Positions 1 to 12,038 are shown, numbered from the stretch's first letter. The stretch: 64,000 bases of DNA from Buddleja alternifolia (GCA_019426215.1 CM033402.1:6077246-6141245), one strand, 5' to 3'. The notes: generated by a model from the sequence alone, not told the origin. Program-made: numbers and translations.

Positions 1-295
1 ATTTTATTATTGTGGTTAGGTACTTTGACCAAGAGCATTGAAGGAAACTTTAATTTTAAAAGTTATACCTTATACTATTGGCACGTCCGAAAAAGAATGA
101 AATGTGTTACAATTTTTCATCATACATAGAATAAGAGTTGGAAAAATGAATAACTATGTAATGTAATTGGATACCTACCACTAAATGTAATTGGACATGT
201 AATTTGACTCCTACTACTATATGGTTTCCTACTACTCAATGGATTCTTTTATTTATTAATAAATTCAGGTATTAATTATTTATTATTAATAGTAA

Positions 296-966
296 GGGTG
301 GGTATGAAAGTCTTTTCACAATGGAACAAATAATTGAGTTATTCACACATTTATATAGGGGTTAGATAGATTATATTAAGTCTTTGTTCTTCTGTATACA
401 TCTTCATTTTTGATACTAGATTGTTTTTCAAAATTATTCAATTGCTCCATTATAGTCGTTCAAAAAGATTTATGCCATTTAAGACTAGAAAAAAAAATTA
501 AATTACGCGATACTCGATTAAACATCAACCGTTCTTAAATTGATTTATTTAACATAAAAAAAAAAACTTAAATACATTTTTATGTTCGAGTCGATTCAAT
601 TTACTGACACTTCTTATTTTACTTCTTATGTCTCATTTTTTATTTTTTTACAGTAAGTAATACGATTGTGAATGTTCTATAGAACTTTGACCTTATTGTT
701 GTAAGTATTTGGCCAGTTGAATGTTCAAGAGTGAAAAGTGTATTTAGCTCTTTATAATCTAAGTATCAAAATCAACAAACAAGACGCAGTTCCAATAAGA
801 AACTAGTACATGTTTGCAAATAAACCTATAATTTAACCAACACAAAATAACTTAAGCCAAACACTGTAATCTAACGTATATCTATATCTATATCTATCTA
901 ACCCCTATATAAATGTGTGAATAATTCATGTGTTTGTTTCATTGTGAAAAGACTTTCCTACCCTTG
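296..966. repeat. inverted-repeat pair flanking ~520 bp
   Basis: Arms at 296-371 and 894-966 are reverse complements (both contain ACCCCTATATAAATGTGTGA and a CTTTTCACAATG block). The span between them is old zinc-finger-array flank. No clear target duplication was seen, so this may be a MITE-like pair or two opposed copies of a terminal sequence. Confidence 0.6.
510..872 (-). repeat. degenerate 3' flank of the zinc-finger repeat unit
   Basis: The stretch around 660-872 resembles the sequence immediately 3' of the zinc-finger copies at 16900, 20940 and 23760. Shared words include AAAATCAACAAACAAGACGC and a terminal ACTGTAAT. This makes it the 3' edge of the most distal, most decayed unit, whose coding remains resume at 6240. 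Confidence 0.55.
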
Positions 967-1044
967 CTTAAATTTAAAATCCTTTTAATAATAATTGGAA
1001 CTTAATAATTTAACTAATAGAAACTTTTTAACATTAGGTCACTA

Positions 1045-1048
<4 letters not shown>

Positions 1049-1083
<35 letters not shown>

Positions 1084-1103
1084 TAGATAGATAGATAGAT
1101 AGA
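1049..1103. repeat. compound microsatellite (AT)n(GATA)n
   Basis: About 16 AT dinucleotides are followed by about six GATA units. A length-variable simple repeat. Confidence 0.95.
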
Positions 1104-1333
1104 CTTCCACTTTACCTAAAATAGGTTAGTCGTAAACCAAATACAAGCATACAACTGTGCAAGTTGCAACCCCTTTTTTTACCAAAAACAAATAAAATAT
1201 TACTTGTATTCTACATTTTATCATCCAAGGTACATAAAAAAATTCAAATTACTAGGATTATCATTATTATGCATATTTTATTAGTTTATCTTCTGAGTTC
1301 TGACATATCTTATCTATACATATAGCATTAGTA

Positions 1334-2350
1334 TGAGATTCGTGGACTTCAAGTTAAGTGTAAAAAAATATTGTTATAATAATGAGCCAAAGTACGCATA
1401 GTTCGGATTCATTAATGTTTTTATCCCTTATATTTTTAATAATATTAGAAAGTACGCATAGTTCAGATTCGTTAATGTTTTTATCCCTTATATTTTTAAT
1501 AATATTAGAAAGAATGATATGACAAAATAAATAAATCTACTTGTGTCGATTATGAGGAAAAAAAAAGATGATATTAACGACAAATGAGGAAATATACGAA
1601 GATATACAAGAACATGCTAGAAAATAATACTAATATTCTTGTCAAAAGTTTATTACAAATTCAAATGGATCTAATTATTGTATATGCTTAAACATGCATC
1701 TTAATTATAACATAATAAGAGTAGATAAGAGGAAAGAAACTCTTTATTTATAAAAACTATATTTAGATTTCTTCATTGTCTAAAATTACTTAAGCAATGT
1801 GCTTTAAAAAATTAATAATACATGAGTAGATCTTATAAAATATGATAAAAATTTTAAATTTTTAAGTGTTTATGAAATTAGCGGACTTCAGGTTAAGTGT
1901 AAAAAAATATTGCTATAAGAGTGAGCCAAAGTACGGATAGTTCGGATGCTTTAATGTTTTCACCCCTTATATTTTTAATAATATTAGAAAGAGTGATATT
2001 ACGAAATAAATAAAATCTATTTGTGTCGGTCGTGAGAAAAAAAATGATATTAATGACAAATGAGGAAATATACGTACGTAGATGTACAAGAACATACTAG
2101 AAAATAATACTAATATTTTAGTCAAAAGTTTATTTTAAATTCAAATGGATCAAAATATTGTATATGCTTAAACAAGCATCTTAATTAAAACATAATAAGA
2201 GTAGATAAGAGGAAAGAAACTCTTTAGTAAGAAAAAAAAATATTTAGATTTCTTCATTGTCTAAAATTGCTTTAGGCAATATGCTTAAAAACTTAATTAT
2301 ACATGAGTAGATCTTATAAAATATGATAAAGTTTTTAAATTTTAAGTGTT
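1334..2350. repeat. tandem duplication of a ~500 bp non-coding unit
   Basis: Copy 1 (about 1334-1868) and copy 2 (about 1873-2350) align over most of their length, sharing GGACTTCA-GTTAAGTGTAA near the start and TTAAATTTTTAAGTGTTTA-type ends. Copy 1 also contains an internal 60 bp direct duplication (about 1391-1510, repeating AGTACGCATAGTTC and the following TTTATCCC block). No open frame of note is present, and the family is not recognised. Confidence 0.75.
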
Positions 2351-3360
2351 TAAGTACGAGGTGGTGAATTAAGTTAAAGGGAAAATCAATTGCATTAAAA
2401 TCTCGCTCTTCTAAGATATAACTCTTTTAATCCAAATGTTATAGGTCTATTTTTGACCAAAATTTAAGTTTTAAATGAGATTGGAAAATATAAAATAATT
2501 TAGTAGTAATGTAGTGGCTAATAATTATAAGTGTGTATCTCTACTTTATGTGAGAAGTTTAGAAAAAAAAAGTTCACTTAATGAAATGGAATCTTATTTG
2601 GCACGTCCCAAAAATAATTATTATGTGATACATTAAGAATTATATTTTGATACTAAAGACATAGAAATATATACATGAAGATTTATACATGGATTATTTT
2701 CTTATATAATAGTATTTTCTAAACTCATTTAATGGATGTATATAATGATATATAAGTTAAATCTACAACATTCTAGCACAAGTGGATTATCCTGTTATCC
2801 TAGAAGATTGTCTTCTTTAATAGCTTTATCGAGAAAATATTTGTACATACTTGAAATTATTAGAATGAAAAATAAATTCAAAAATGTGCTTGAAAATATT
2901 ATCAAATAAATTTGAGTGAGATAAATGTATTCTCTACTTAGTTGCAAAAAAGAATAATAGAAATGAGTATTCTGTGATGTCGACATTTATTTTGTCGTTA
3001 TAATGATATACTCTGTATTACTGTATATAGAAGTATAAAAGTTGTATTATATTTTGTTGTTAATATAGGGTAAAAGAAATTAATTTACTTGTATAGATCA
3101 CAAAAGACATTGTTAATTGGTGGCAAATTAGGAAAGCCTACGACGATTGACGTCATATGCATGAACATGCCGAAGATAATATAGCTTTTCAAAGTTCATT
3201 TTACACGTCGATCTAATTAAAGATGCATGATAATTATATTGAATGACTAAATAAATAAATAAATAATTTTTCAGATGGACATTAACAAATAGTCATTTAT
3301 TCTTTTAAAGAACTGTTAATGAATTAATAACATATTTATTTGCTAATAAATTAAAGGGAT
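2351..3360. other. AT-rich intergenic DNA, nothing recognised
   Basis: There is no gene-like open frame, no terminal repeat pair and no RNA gene that I can see. The single short open frame on the minus strand here is low-complexity, hydrophobic and AT-driven. Confidence 0.5.
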
Positions 3361-4415
3361 AATTACACTGACACCCACTACTAACTTGCATATTTACACA
3401 TTTTTTCTTCTTATAATTGAAATTACAATTACCTTACCCACTCAATTCTTTAATTACATTTACTCTACTGGGATCGAAAAAAATGTTTGCGTGGTCATAA
3501 GTTTTTCGGTGAACTTTCAAAAATCCCCCGACTAAAATTAGGTATATTTTTAATGACCAAAATACCCCGAGGGGTTATTTGTAATTTTGCAACTAATAAA
3601 GTATTGAAATGCAATGGTAATTGAGAACATACAAGGGGGGTTTGTAATTTTAAGAACATAAAAGAGGGAGATTGTAATATTAATATTTTCTTTTGTAATT
3701 ATACAAACTTATAGGATTTTATATGTAATTTATTACTTGATGTTTAAAAATAATGAATTTACACGTACTTCCACTCTTATAATCAAAATTGTATAAAAAC
3801 TATTACAAAAACCTCCCTGACAAAAAATAAACATTACAAAAACTATCCGTTTAAACAAACTGTAAAGGAAAAAGGGGTAAAGTATTTGAGGATGAAGATG
3901 AAGATTGAGAAGCTACTGAAAAAGTTTGTAGTGCCGGAGAATGCGGACAAAGAGATAGTGGTGATTGTGTTGTGACGATGGAGTGTTGACAGTGATGGTG
4001 GAGAATAGTCTGCCGCCGATTCAAAGAAGCCAATAGGTCTTATAGTGAAGGTTGGCGCCGACAAGGAGGGTGGGTGGGGGGGGGGGGAGGGGAGTACTCA
4101 ACATGCTTAAGGAAAGAAGGTTGAAGTGAAGGCGGGAGGAGGCCGCCTTCTTTTTCCAACTTTCATCTACATCCTCAAATATTTCGCCCCTTTTTTCTTT
4201 TTCAATTTGTTTAGTGAATGATAATTGTAATATTTATTTTTTGTCATGATGTTATTTGTAATGATTTCCATGTAATTGTGATCATAAGATAGGAAGTGCG
4301 TGTCTTTGTTTCAAGAATCAAGTAATAAACTACAACTCAGTGGGGTAAGGTAATTGTAATTTCGATTGTAAGAGAGGAAGTATATATAAATACACATTTT
4401 AGTAGGGGTGCAATT
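3361..4415. mobile_element. MULE-like non-autonomous element with ~90 bp inverted ends
   Basis: The left end (3361-3450) and the right end (about 4330-4415) are inverted copies; both contain GAAATTACAATTACCTTACC. The middle (about 3840-4180) is GC-rich relative to its surroundings, as in elements that have captured host sequence. Its minus-strand frames are serine/threonine-rich and not recognisable. No convincing target duplication was found, so the exact ends are uncertain. Confidence 0.55.
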
Positions 4416-4471
4416 GCTTCGATTTAAATCATCATTGAAGAACCACGTGCGTCGCACGTAATTATTTCTAG
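4416..4471 (+). mobile_element. Helitron 3' terminus
   Basis: A short hairpin (ACGTGC-GTC-GCACGT) sits about 12 bases before a terminal CTAG followed by T, the classical Helitron 3' signature. The element ending here presumably includes part of the upstream DNA. Confidence 0.6.
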
Positions 4472-5197
4472 TACTACTATAAAAGTATGGATCTCGTAGA
4501 TATTTCTTCCAATTGTGAAAATACATTATTACCCTTACTTGTGTACTCCTAATGCTATTATTGTCATCATGATGAACTTTGCATTCACTCATCTTCTCCC
4601 AAGTTTCTGAACGTCAAGAATCTATAAGGTCATCAAAATTATTTGCATTAAATATTATTCCCTCAACCTTAGCTCACCCTTTCAACTAGCAACCTTCCCA
4701 AATAGAGATATATAGGTGCATGTACAAGTCGGCCATTTTAGCTTCTTTTCAGCCCAAATAGAGATATATAGTTGCATGTACAAGTGGGCCATTGTAGCTT
4801 CTTTTCTTCTTTTCAGCAAACTAGAACTTTTGGGTAATGGTACACCACTATTGAAGAGCAATTACCTTTTTTTGATAAACCGGAAGTTTTGGAAGGTAAT
4901 TCTAAATTAATTGAAGGATTATATAGAACAAATGCATTTCAACTGCACTACACTATGAATCATATACATAAAGCTTATTAATTTTCACTTACAGTAGGAA
5001 CCATCCAACTTCCGACACATCTGGCTGTTCTCAATTCGTTACTTTCTCCCCAATAATCATCATTTCAATCGGATTACACTATCTATCTATACGCAAACTA
5101 AAATGCGACTGATGAGCAAACAGTTCACCGGGCTTGATTTTAAACCGTGTCAATTTTCTACTTACTTTTCTTTAATTCTATGTGAAGAAGATGCCAA

Positions 5198-5232
<35 letters not shown>

Positions 5233-5944
5233 CATATATATATATATATATATATTTCACATACAAATGCATTTTAAATATATATAAATTTACATGGATT
5301 CATCGAAAATGTATATTCATTGGGATCACTTATTTATTTTAGCTTTAGCTATTTTAGACCGGTATCTCAAAGTTAATTCAATACAATTAATTGTTTATAA
5401 AATGTAAAAAAATGCTGCAGATGATTGTTTGCAAAAAAAAATGATAAATATGCTTTTAACTACAAAATACCATTATCATTTTTAAGCACCGTTTTACTAG
5501 CTTATAGAATATAGATTATTTCACTTTAAGCTAAAGAGAATTACAATCATAAGTAGATTTGCAAACACTCCCAGATAAATAATTTTAAGCTATAAGTTGA
5601 CAATCACTTATTTTAAGAGCAAATCACAATAATACACTAGAGAATAGCAATGGAAAAATATTATAAGCTTTATATTTTGCAAAATAATTATTTTGTTAGG
5701 AGCATGTGGTCTATTTAACATTTCTTATAAAGAGTTATTAAGACATCTTAACATGCAATCCGTAACAAAACGTTTTCACCTTTTTATCATTTTCAGTTAG
5801 AATTTAATTTAAAGTTAACTAATTTGTATTTTTACTTCTTGTACATGCAATTTTCATTCACTCAAAGTTTATATTAACTTTACCATCACTTTATAATTGA
5901 TATCTGAATATGTGTTCTCGTGCAACGCACATACTTTTTGCTAG
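4472..5944 (+). mobile_element. candidate Helitron, head-to-tail with the previous one
   Basis: It starts with the ATAAAAGTATGGAT motif seen at other Helitron 5' ends in this window (13420, 17029). It ends with a hairpin (TCGTGCAACGCAC) and terminal CTAG at 5941-5944. There is no Rep/helicase coding, so it is non-autonomous. It contains a 57 bp tandem duplication (4696-4752 and 4753-4808) and an (AT)n tract at 5205-5256. The sequence right after 5944 again shows a Helitron-like start (ATAAAAGTGTGGAT). Confidence 0.5.
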
Positions 5945-6822
5945 TGTGATTATAAAAGTGTGGATGATAGGAATGATTTACATTTCGCACCTTTTTTGTA
6001 GACTAAAATAACCCTATATGATTACTATACTAGGAAAAAGTAAGAAATATTAAGTAAGTCAATTGATTGTATTAATAATTAATTTAATATAAGCTTCTAA
6101 AATAAATAATATGTTCATTGTATACACTATTACAATAAATGAGTTATTATGTTCATTGTATATACTCACATGTAAGTTCGTGTAAAAATGGTTGATATAT
6201 ATTAATAGTGAGTAAATTTATGTATTCTACCATTCATTTTGTTCCAACCGCATGTCTTTCCCATTACCCATGCGACACTTAGCCTTTCCTTTCTCAACAC
6301 TCGTGCAACACTCAGCTCTTCTTTTTTCTTCCAACAACATATAATTTCTCATTACTCGTGCAACACTTAGCCCTTCCTCGCTTATTACCTGTGTGACACT
6401 TTGCCCTTACTTCTTCTTCCAATTGCTCGTACCTTTCTTCTTTGCAGAGGGTTTTCTTGAGTATCCATCCGTCCTTCCGAACAAAGGTTTTCTTGAGTAT
6501 CCATGTACCTTTTCTCCCCTCCTTCACTTTTAGTACCCGTGCAATTCTCATCAACCGCTTCTCCAGTGGCCCTATTTTCTTGAATATCCGTCCTGCACTT
6601 AGCTCTTTTCAATTTGTCTCAATTCATCAAAAGTTCATCTTGAACACCACACTTAATTCGTTCTAATTGCTCCACATTCATCAAATCTTTGTTAATAGTA
6701 GAATTAGATTCAATATCCTTGGAAGGAAATTTAAAGTACTCATTAATGGCCTCAGGCTCCCAAATTCTCAAAGAAGAATCCATTTTCCGTTTCTATGACA
6801 CCTGATTCACATTATCAATATG

Positions 6823-7780
6823 CATGGTCTTAAATATTCTCCGATACCTCGAAATTTTGATTGAAATTTCGGATTTTCGGAGGTCTCGAAGCGAAATCTC
6901 ACCTTCGATCCAATTTTGCAGAATATCTATCGAAATTTCCCCATATTTACCGATATTTCCCGAAATCTTGAATTCTTAATAAAAAATACTTTGTCAAATA
7001 TCCACCGAAATTTCCCGAAATTCCGGAAATATCCCGAAATATCGACCATACTCAAAAAAATTCAAAATTTTGTATTCTTGCTCCTACTGCATGTACTATA
7101 CATTCATTTTGGAAAGTGTGATCTTTATGTCAATTCTTGTGCAAATAAGTCATGTACTCACTAATTCACATTAGATTTTTTTTTCAAAGAATATATTTAT
7201 GGGATGAATACGGTCGAATATGGTGTGCCCGTTGTGGTTCAGCAGAATACAACATCAGAAGGATATTACCATCATTATATGCAGTACTACAAATATTCAA
7301 TGTCATGGGATGAATACTGTCAACATTTGACTAATAATTTGTAAATCCAGTACGAAAGTGGAGGGAGAAGAGAGACCAATGATAGTGATTTCGATCCTCC
7401 AAGAAACTCAATTTGGTTTTAAATAATGATTTGTATTAAAATTGTTGTATTTTGTTTTAATGAAGTTCTTAAGAGATTTGATTATCACTTTACTCTCAAA
7501 TCATATTTATTTTATATTTTTCGCCACAGATTTTAATCATACTACTTAACAAAATTCACTATACATACATTATATATACAATATTATTTATGTAAAAGAT
7601 GTATAATTATGGTATTTAAAGTTACACTAAGTTTCGTTGCAAAGTTTCAAATATTTCTATAAATATCCATGATTTCTTTAAAGTCGATATCGAAATTTTG
7701 AATATCCCCGGAATTTCCATCAAAATTTCCGTAAATTTACTACCCCGATATTGATACCGATACCGAAATTTAATACCTTG
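6823..7780. mobile_element. non-autonomous hAT element, 958 bp
   Basis: It is flanked by a perfect 8 bp target duplication TCAATATG (6815-6822 and 7781-7788). The ends are imperfect inverted repeats: CATGGTCTTAAAT on the left, and CAAGGTATTAAAT reading inward from the right. Both ends carry many CGAAATTTC subterminal words. An 8 bp duplication with short inverted ends fits hAT. It lies inside zinc-finger copy 1. Confidence 0.85.
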
Positions 7781-8174
7781 TCAATATGAGGCCCCTAAGC
7801 TGTCATTGAATTGCTGCTCAAACCCTCAACAACTTCATCTTTTTTATATTCGAATAACTGTAAAATCTTGTAAAAAGCATTAATTGCCTTTTTATCTAAA
7901 CTCGAACTCGAACTCATCGCATGTCTCCCTCATTTAGCTGTCTGTGCCCACCCCCGCAAACACATACCAAAGCTAAAATTCTTGTTACACTCCATACATT
8001 GATGGCTTTAAATAAATCTCCGGTAGAGGCGCCGCCGACGGTCCACCGATACCATCCTCCTCCTCCGACAACTTTGGAAGCTTAGGCTTCGCCACCACAG
8101 GCAAAAATAACTTTTTGGTACTTTATCTTGGCGTGTTCGGGACTTTGGTACTTTAATGTTGGGGGTGGCAATTT

Positions 8175-9440
8175 AGGTACAATAATTATACAAAAATTGG
8201 CAATTTGAGTACAAATTTGGCCAGAAAATTGAAAACTGACCAAAAATTGTCACATGCTAGGCATGTGACATCAAAATTTGGGGATTTTCTGATTTGGAGG
8301 GAAAATTGATGATGTGGCATCCAACTAGATAATAAATTGGTGACAAGGGAACCAATTGGACAAAGTGTAAAATTTTTGCTTCAAATGAGGTTTGAACCAT
8401 GACCTTTGAGCTAAAATTTACCACTCCCACCACTACACCACATGCCACCTTGTGTATTTATTTACTTTCATTTAGTTGATATTGTTCTCTAAAGTAATTT
8501 TCTTTTTAACATAAAAACATTCATTAAAAATATTTTAATAAAATATATTTATATAAGAAATACATATAAAGATTTTAAAAAAGATATATTTAAGCATTTA
8601 ATGAGTTTAAAAAAAAATAATTACATTAGTTATTAATAATAATACATTTACATCAATTATTAATAATAATATATTTTAGTTGATAAATTACCAGATAATT
8701 GAATATTCTAATATATAATTTGTCCAAATCATTTTTTTAGCTATATATTTTTTTCCAGAAATTTTGTTTTCCATAAATGTGTTTTTATCAATAATTTATC
8801 ATATATTTTTCATTATTAATTATAAATTTTAGTTAATAAGTTATCATATAATTAAAATATTTTTTCCATGGAAATTTTAATTATATATGTCAAATATATA
8901 ATTACATAATTATTCACATAAATTATAATTAATCTAATTGCAGATTTTATAGTAAAAAAATAAATATATATAGTTAATTAGTGATATTAATATTTGATAT
9001 ATATATATATGTCGAATATATAATTAGTTTATCTACGATTTATTATAAAGTATGCAATTATATTAAATATAATCCATGTAAATAATTATAATTAGTTTAT
9101 TCATATATTTCTATGTCAGAAATAAAAATGCTTATAAGTAACTAAACAGAAGGTAAATAAATCAACTTGTGTGTTGATGTGGAGTGGTGGGAGTGCAAGT
9201 TTTTATTCTCAAGGTCATGGGTTCAAATCCCATTGATAGCAAACGATTTCATTATTTTTTTTCATTTGGCCTCCATGTCACCAACCCATTATACACTTGG
9301 CGCCACATCATCAATTTTCCCTCCAATTTTGAAAAATTCCCAATTTTGACATTTTTCGGCAACCACGTCAGCAATTTTTGGTATTATTTGGCGTCATGTC
9401 AGTAATTTTTGGCAAACTATACTCAAATTGCCAATTTTTA
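8175..9440. repeat. inner inverted repeat with tRNA-like segments
   Basis: Arms at about 8175-8450 and 9165-9440 are diverged reverse complements. Each arm carries a tRNA-like pair of internal promoter boxes: a GTGG-GTGGTGGG A-box-like word and a GGTTCAAAYC B-box-like word, reading minus at 8392-8450 and plus at 9170-9235. The loop between is AT-rich and empty. The arms may derive from a tRNA-related SINE, or be part of the MULE's own subterminal region. Confidence 0.6.
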
Positions 9441-9442
9441 CA

Positions 9443-9780
9443 TCATTGCGACGATGGTAGACAGACAGGAGCGACGGCGGCAGTGGCTTGAGGATGGTGC
9501 GGATTTCGTCGGACGAGATACGGGGGAGTGCGAGGGGGTTCGATGGCAAGATGCGCCAGCGATGTCGCGGAGGAATGGTGTTGCGGTGGTGAACGACTGC
9601 GGCGTCGCTGTGGTGGTGGATGAACAGGAGCTTTGGTGGCTTTGGTGTTTGGCTTGGGAGTTGGGGAAGATGGAGAGAGAATTGGGTTTTGTGGGTTTTG
9701 AAAGTTGCTGATATATGGTAGGTGGGGTTTTGAAGGGGTTGTTGAATCTTTGACTGGATCTTGGGGCTTCAACCCCTTTT
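9443..9780. other. GC-rich segment inside the MULE, possible captured gene fragment
   Basis: Base composition jumps from AT-rich to GC-rich. Open frames run on both strands: 100 codons on plus at 9409-9711 and 109 codons on minus at 9443-9772, the latter proline/serine-rich. MULEs often capture genic DNA and this looks like one such fragment, but I do not recognise either translation. Confidence 0.4.
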
Positions 9781-9904
9781 TTGTTTTTTTTTGAAAATTA
9801 ATTCGAAAATTTTTCTCCCTCCCTTTTTTTCGGATATGGCGGCCTCAAGTCTTTTTTTTCCCCAATATATATATAGTATAAATAATGTTTCAGCACATTT
9901 AACA

Positions 9905-9990
9905 ACAAAGTTGACTTGGTGTAATGGTAGGTGGTAGGTATCTTGTGTGATCTTGAGAAAGGTCAAGAGTTTAAATCTTGATAAGCACGT
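9905..9990 (+). mobile_element. tRNA-like SINE fragment
   Basis: A tRNA-related 5' head is visible, with A-box-like TTGGTGTAATGGTAGG and B-box-like GTCAAGAGTTTAAATC. It lacks a convincing tRNA fold, tail or target duplication, so it is a degenerate SINE head rather than a tRNA gene. Confidence 0.4.
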
Positions 9991-10289
9991 TATTCTTTTT
10001 ACTTTATTCTTATTTTTAATTTAATATTTATTTCTATCTCAAATATACATGAAAAATATAAACTAATTTTTTGACATATTAAAAAATTTAAATTATTCTT
10101 CTCACAGATATATTAAAAAATTAGACAATCTCTTTAACTCCATCATATATTAAATAGTTAACACGTCCAAATCTCTCATCATAACCAATTAAAGAAAGAA
10201 AAAAAAAAGACAAATGCATTACGCCTTTGATTTTTACAGAAATAGAACAACTTCACCTCAATTTAGGTATAACTCATCACTTTATATGG

Positions 10290-10345
10290 GTTTTAGGTTA
10301 ATTTAGGGTTTAGGGTTACTTTAGGGTTTAGGATTTAGGGTAGGG
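10290..10345 (+). repeat. short interstitial telomere-like tract
   Basis: About five exact or near-exact copies of the plant telomere unit TTTAGGG lie within 56 bases. They are followed at once by TAGGGGTGGGCATCGAG, which resembles a hAT 5' end. Confidence 0.7.
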
Positions 10346-10839
10346 GTGGGCATCGAGTCGAACCGATTCGATAATTTTTGAGTTCGAGCTGAACCTAACA
10401 AGAATTGGTCGAGCAAAAAGAATACTTGTTTGTAAGCTCGCGAGCCTGGATAATAATAACTTTGTTCATTTAGTTATAATATATATTATTAAAGAAAAAA
10501 TAAACTTTCTAAATCAAAAAACTTAATATTTCGGGTAAATGAATGTGTGGACTTAATAATTACCCTTAGTCATCTAGCTAGATTAACAATTAATTAAGAT
10601 AATAGATAAACTTCTAGATTATAATACAATATTGTGTAATATTGCTTACACGAGAAACAACGTTATGGCATCATTGTCCATTCAGAAATGGAAGGTCATA
10701 GCTTAGAATCTTAAAAATGCAAAAAATATTTTTTGTAAAGTATAAGATAATAAATATAATATATAATAAATGCACCAAAATAGCAGATTTTATGTCCCTT
10801 GTCGTATAGTGTCAACAAAATAGTAATGAAAAATCGATT

Positions 10840-11706
10840 TATATATTATTATATAATTTACAAATTAGCGACAAAAATTTTCGTCTCTAATTCTGTCGCT
10901 AAATTTATTTTCCATCTCTAATCAGTCGCTAAAGAATAATAAAAATCTATTTTTATTTTATCTTATAATTTACAAATTTGCGACAGAAACATAGGTTTCT
11001 ATTTCCGTAGCTAATTTTATTTTCCATCGCTAAATTGTAATGAAAAATTGATTTATATTATATAATTTAAATTAGTGAATGGAAACGGAATGTTATGTGT
11101 CTATTTCCTTCGCTAATGTAGATTAAAATGATAATTCTATAATCGGTCGCTAATTCCGTCGCTAAATTGTAATGGGAACTCGATTTGAATTTAAAATTTT
11201 AATTTATAAAATAGAGACTGAATATTCAATCTCTAATGCAGTAGCTAATTTGGAATAAAATTATGTGTTTTTATTCGATCGCTGATTCGGTCTCTAAATA
11301 GTAAGGAAGAATCTATTTGAATTTTGGTCTCTAATTCCGTCGCAAATTTGAAAATTAGAGATCGAAATTTTTGGTCTCTAACCTAAGTGAGCTACAACAA
11401 CTATTTAGCGACGGATTTACAGTCTTCTTGATTTCCGTTGCTAATTCCATCGTTGATTCCGTCACTGTTGTTAATAAAGTGACGAATTTGCTTATTTGTC
11501 GGTAATTCGTCGCTAATTAGAGACAGAACTCAATTTCGTCTCTAAATCCGCTAATTCCGTCATTGATTCCGTCACTGTTGTTAATAAAGTGACGAATCTG
11601 CTTATTCGTCAGTAATTCGTCGCTAATTAGAGACAGAACTCAATTTCGTCTCTAAATCCGTCGCTAATTAGCAACCGATTTATGTCTGTCTCTGATACCC
11701 TGTTTT
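10840..11706 (-). mobile_element. CACTA-type terminal region (degenerate)
   Basis: The stretch is packed with words of the type TTAGCGACGGA / TCCGTCGCTAA in both orientations, typical of CACTA subterminal arrays. Read on the minus strand, the edge at 11706 is TACTAATAGAAAACAGGG, one base from a CACTA terminus. A 107-109 bp tandem duplication lies at about 11440-11660. The opposite end was not found, so this is a truncated element nested in the MULE. Confidence 0.6.
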
Positions 11707-12038
11707 CTATTAGTAATTGCTACCCTCACATTAAAGTACCAAAATTGCGAACACGCCAACATAAAGTACCAAAAAGTTATTTTTGCCCGTCACCACAAGC
11801 CTCCCGTTTAGCTGTGTTGGCCCACCCCGAAAAAGACTTGTACAGAACGTGGCCATGAAGAATCCCTATATGTATATGTATAGGTTCTTAAGATGGAGAG
11901 TTCTTACTTTGTAAGGGAAGTATAAGTAGGTAAACAAGGAAATCAAATCACGTACATTCTAATTAGGAATAATGGTTAGTTAATGGAAACAGGCTTTTAC
12001 CCCGCTTTTCGGTTTTAATCCTTTACTTTGTCACTTAA

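Larger units (their letters stand above)
8100..11787. mobile_element. MULE-type composite element, 3.7 kb, in zinc-finger copy 1
   Basis: Inverted ends of about 75 bp begin GGCAAAAATAACTTTTTGG at both termini. They are flanked by a 10 bp target duplication with one mismatch (CGCCACCACA at 8090-8099, CGTCACCACA at 11788-11797). The flanking zinc-finger sequence continues directly across the gap when compared with the intact gene near 25830. No transposase is seen. The interior is nested: an inner inverted repeat (8175-9440), a GC-rich segment (9443-9780), a telomere-like tract and a CACTA-type end. Confidence 0.8.
6240..11880 (-). pseudogene. C2H2 zinc-finger copy 1, shattered by transposons
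   Basis: Pieces of the zinc-finger coding sequence survive at 6240-6822, 7781-8099 and 11788-11850. The first piece carries the AKC-repeat and acidic-repeat region (many CACTTAGCC-type words read in reverse), the second the serine/KRKR region and a finger-1 remnant, the third the extreme N-terminal coding end. A hAT element (6823-7780) and a MULE (8100-11787) each interrupt the coding sequence with clean target duplications. Fingers 3 and 4 and the EAR motif are missing at the 3' side. The TATAGGTTCTTAAGATGGAG leader shared with copies 2-4 follows at about 11877. Clearly non-functional. Confidence 0.8.

Noticed and set aside
9905..9990. tRNA gene
   Set aside because: Internal promoter boxes are visible but the cloverleaf arms do not pair; better read as a SINE head fragment.
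11450..11660. CRISPR-like direct repeats
   Set aside because: Only two ~108 bp copies in a plant CACTA subterminal region, with no repeat-spacer pattern.
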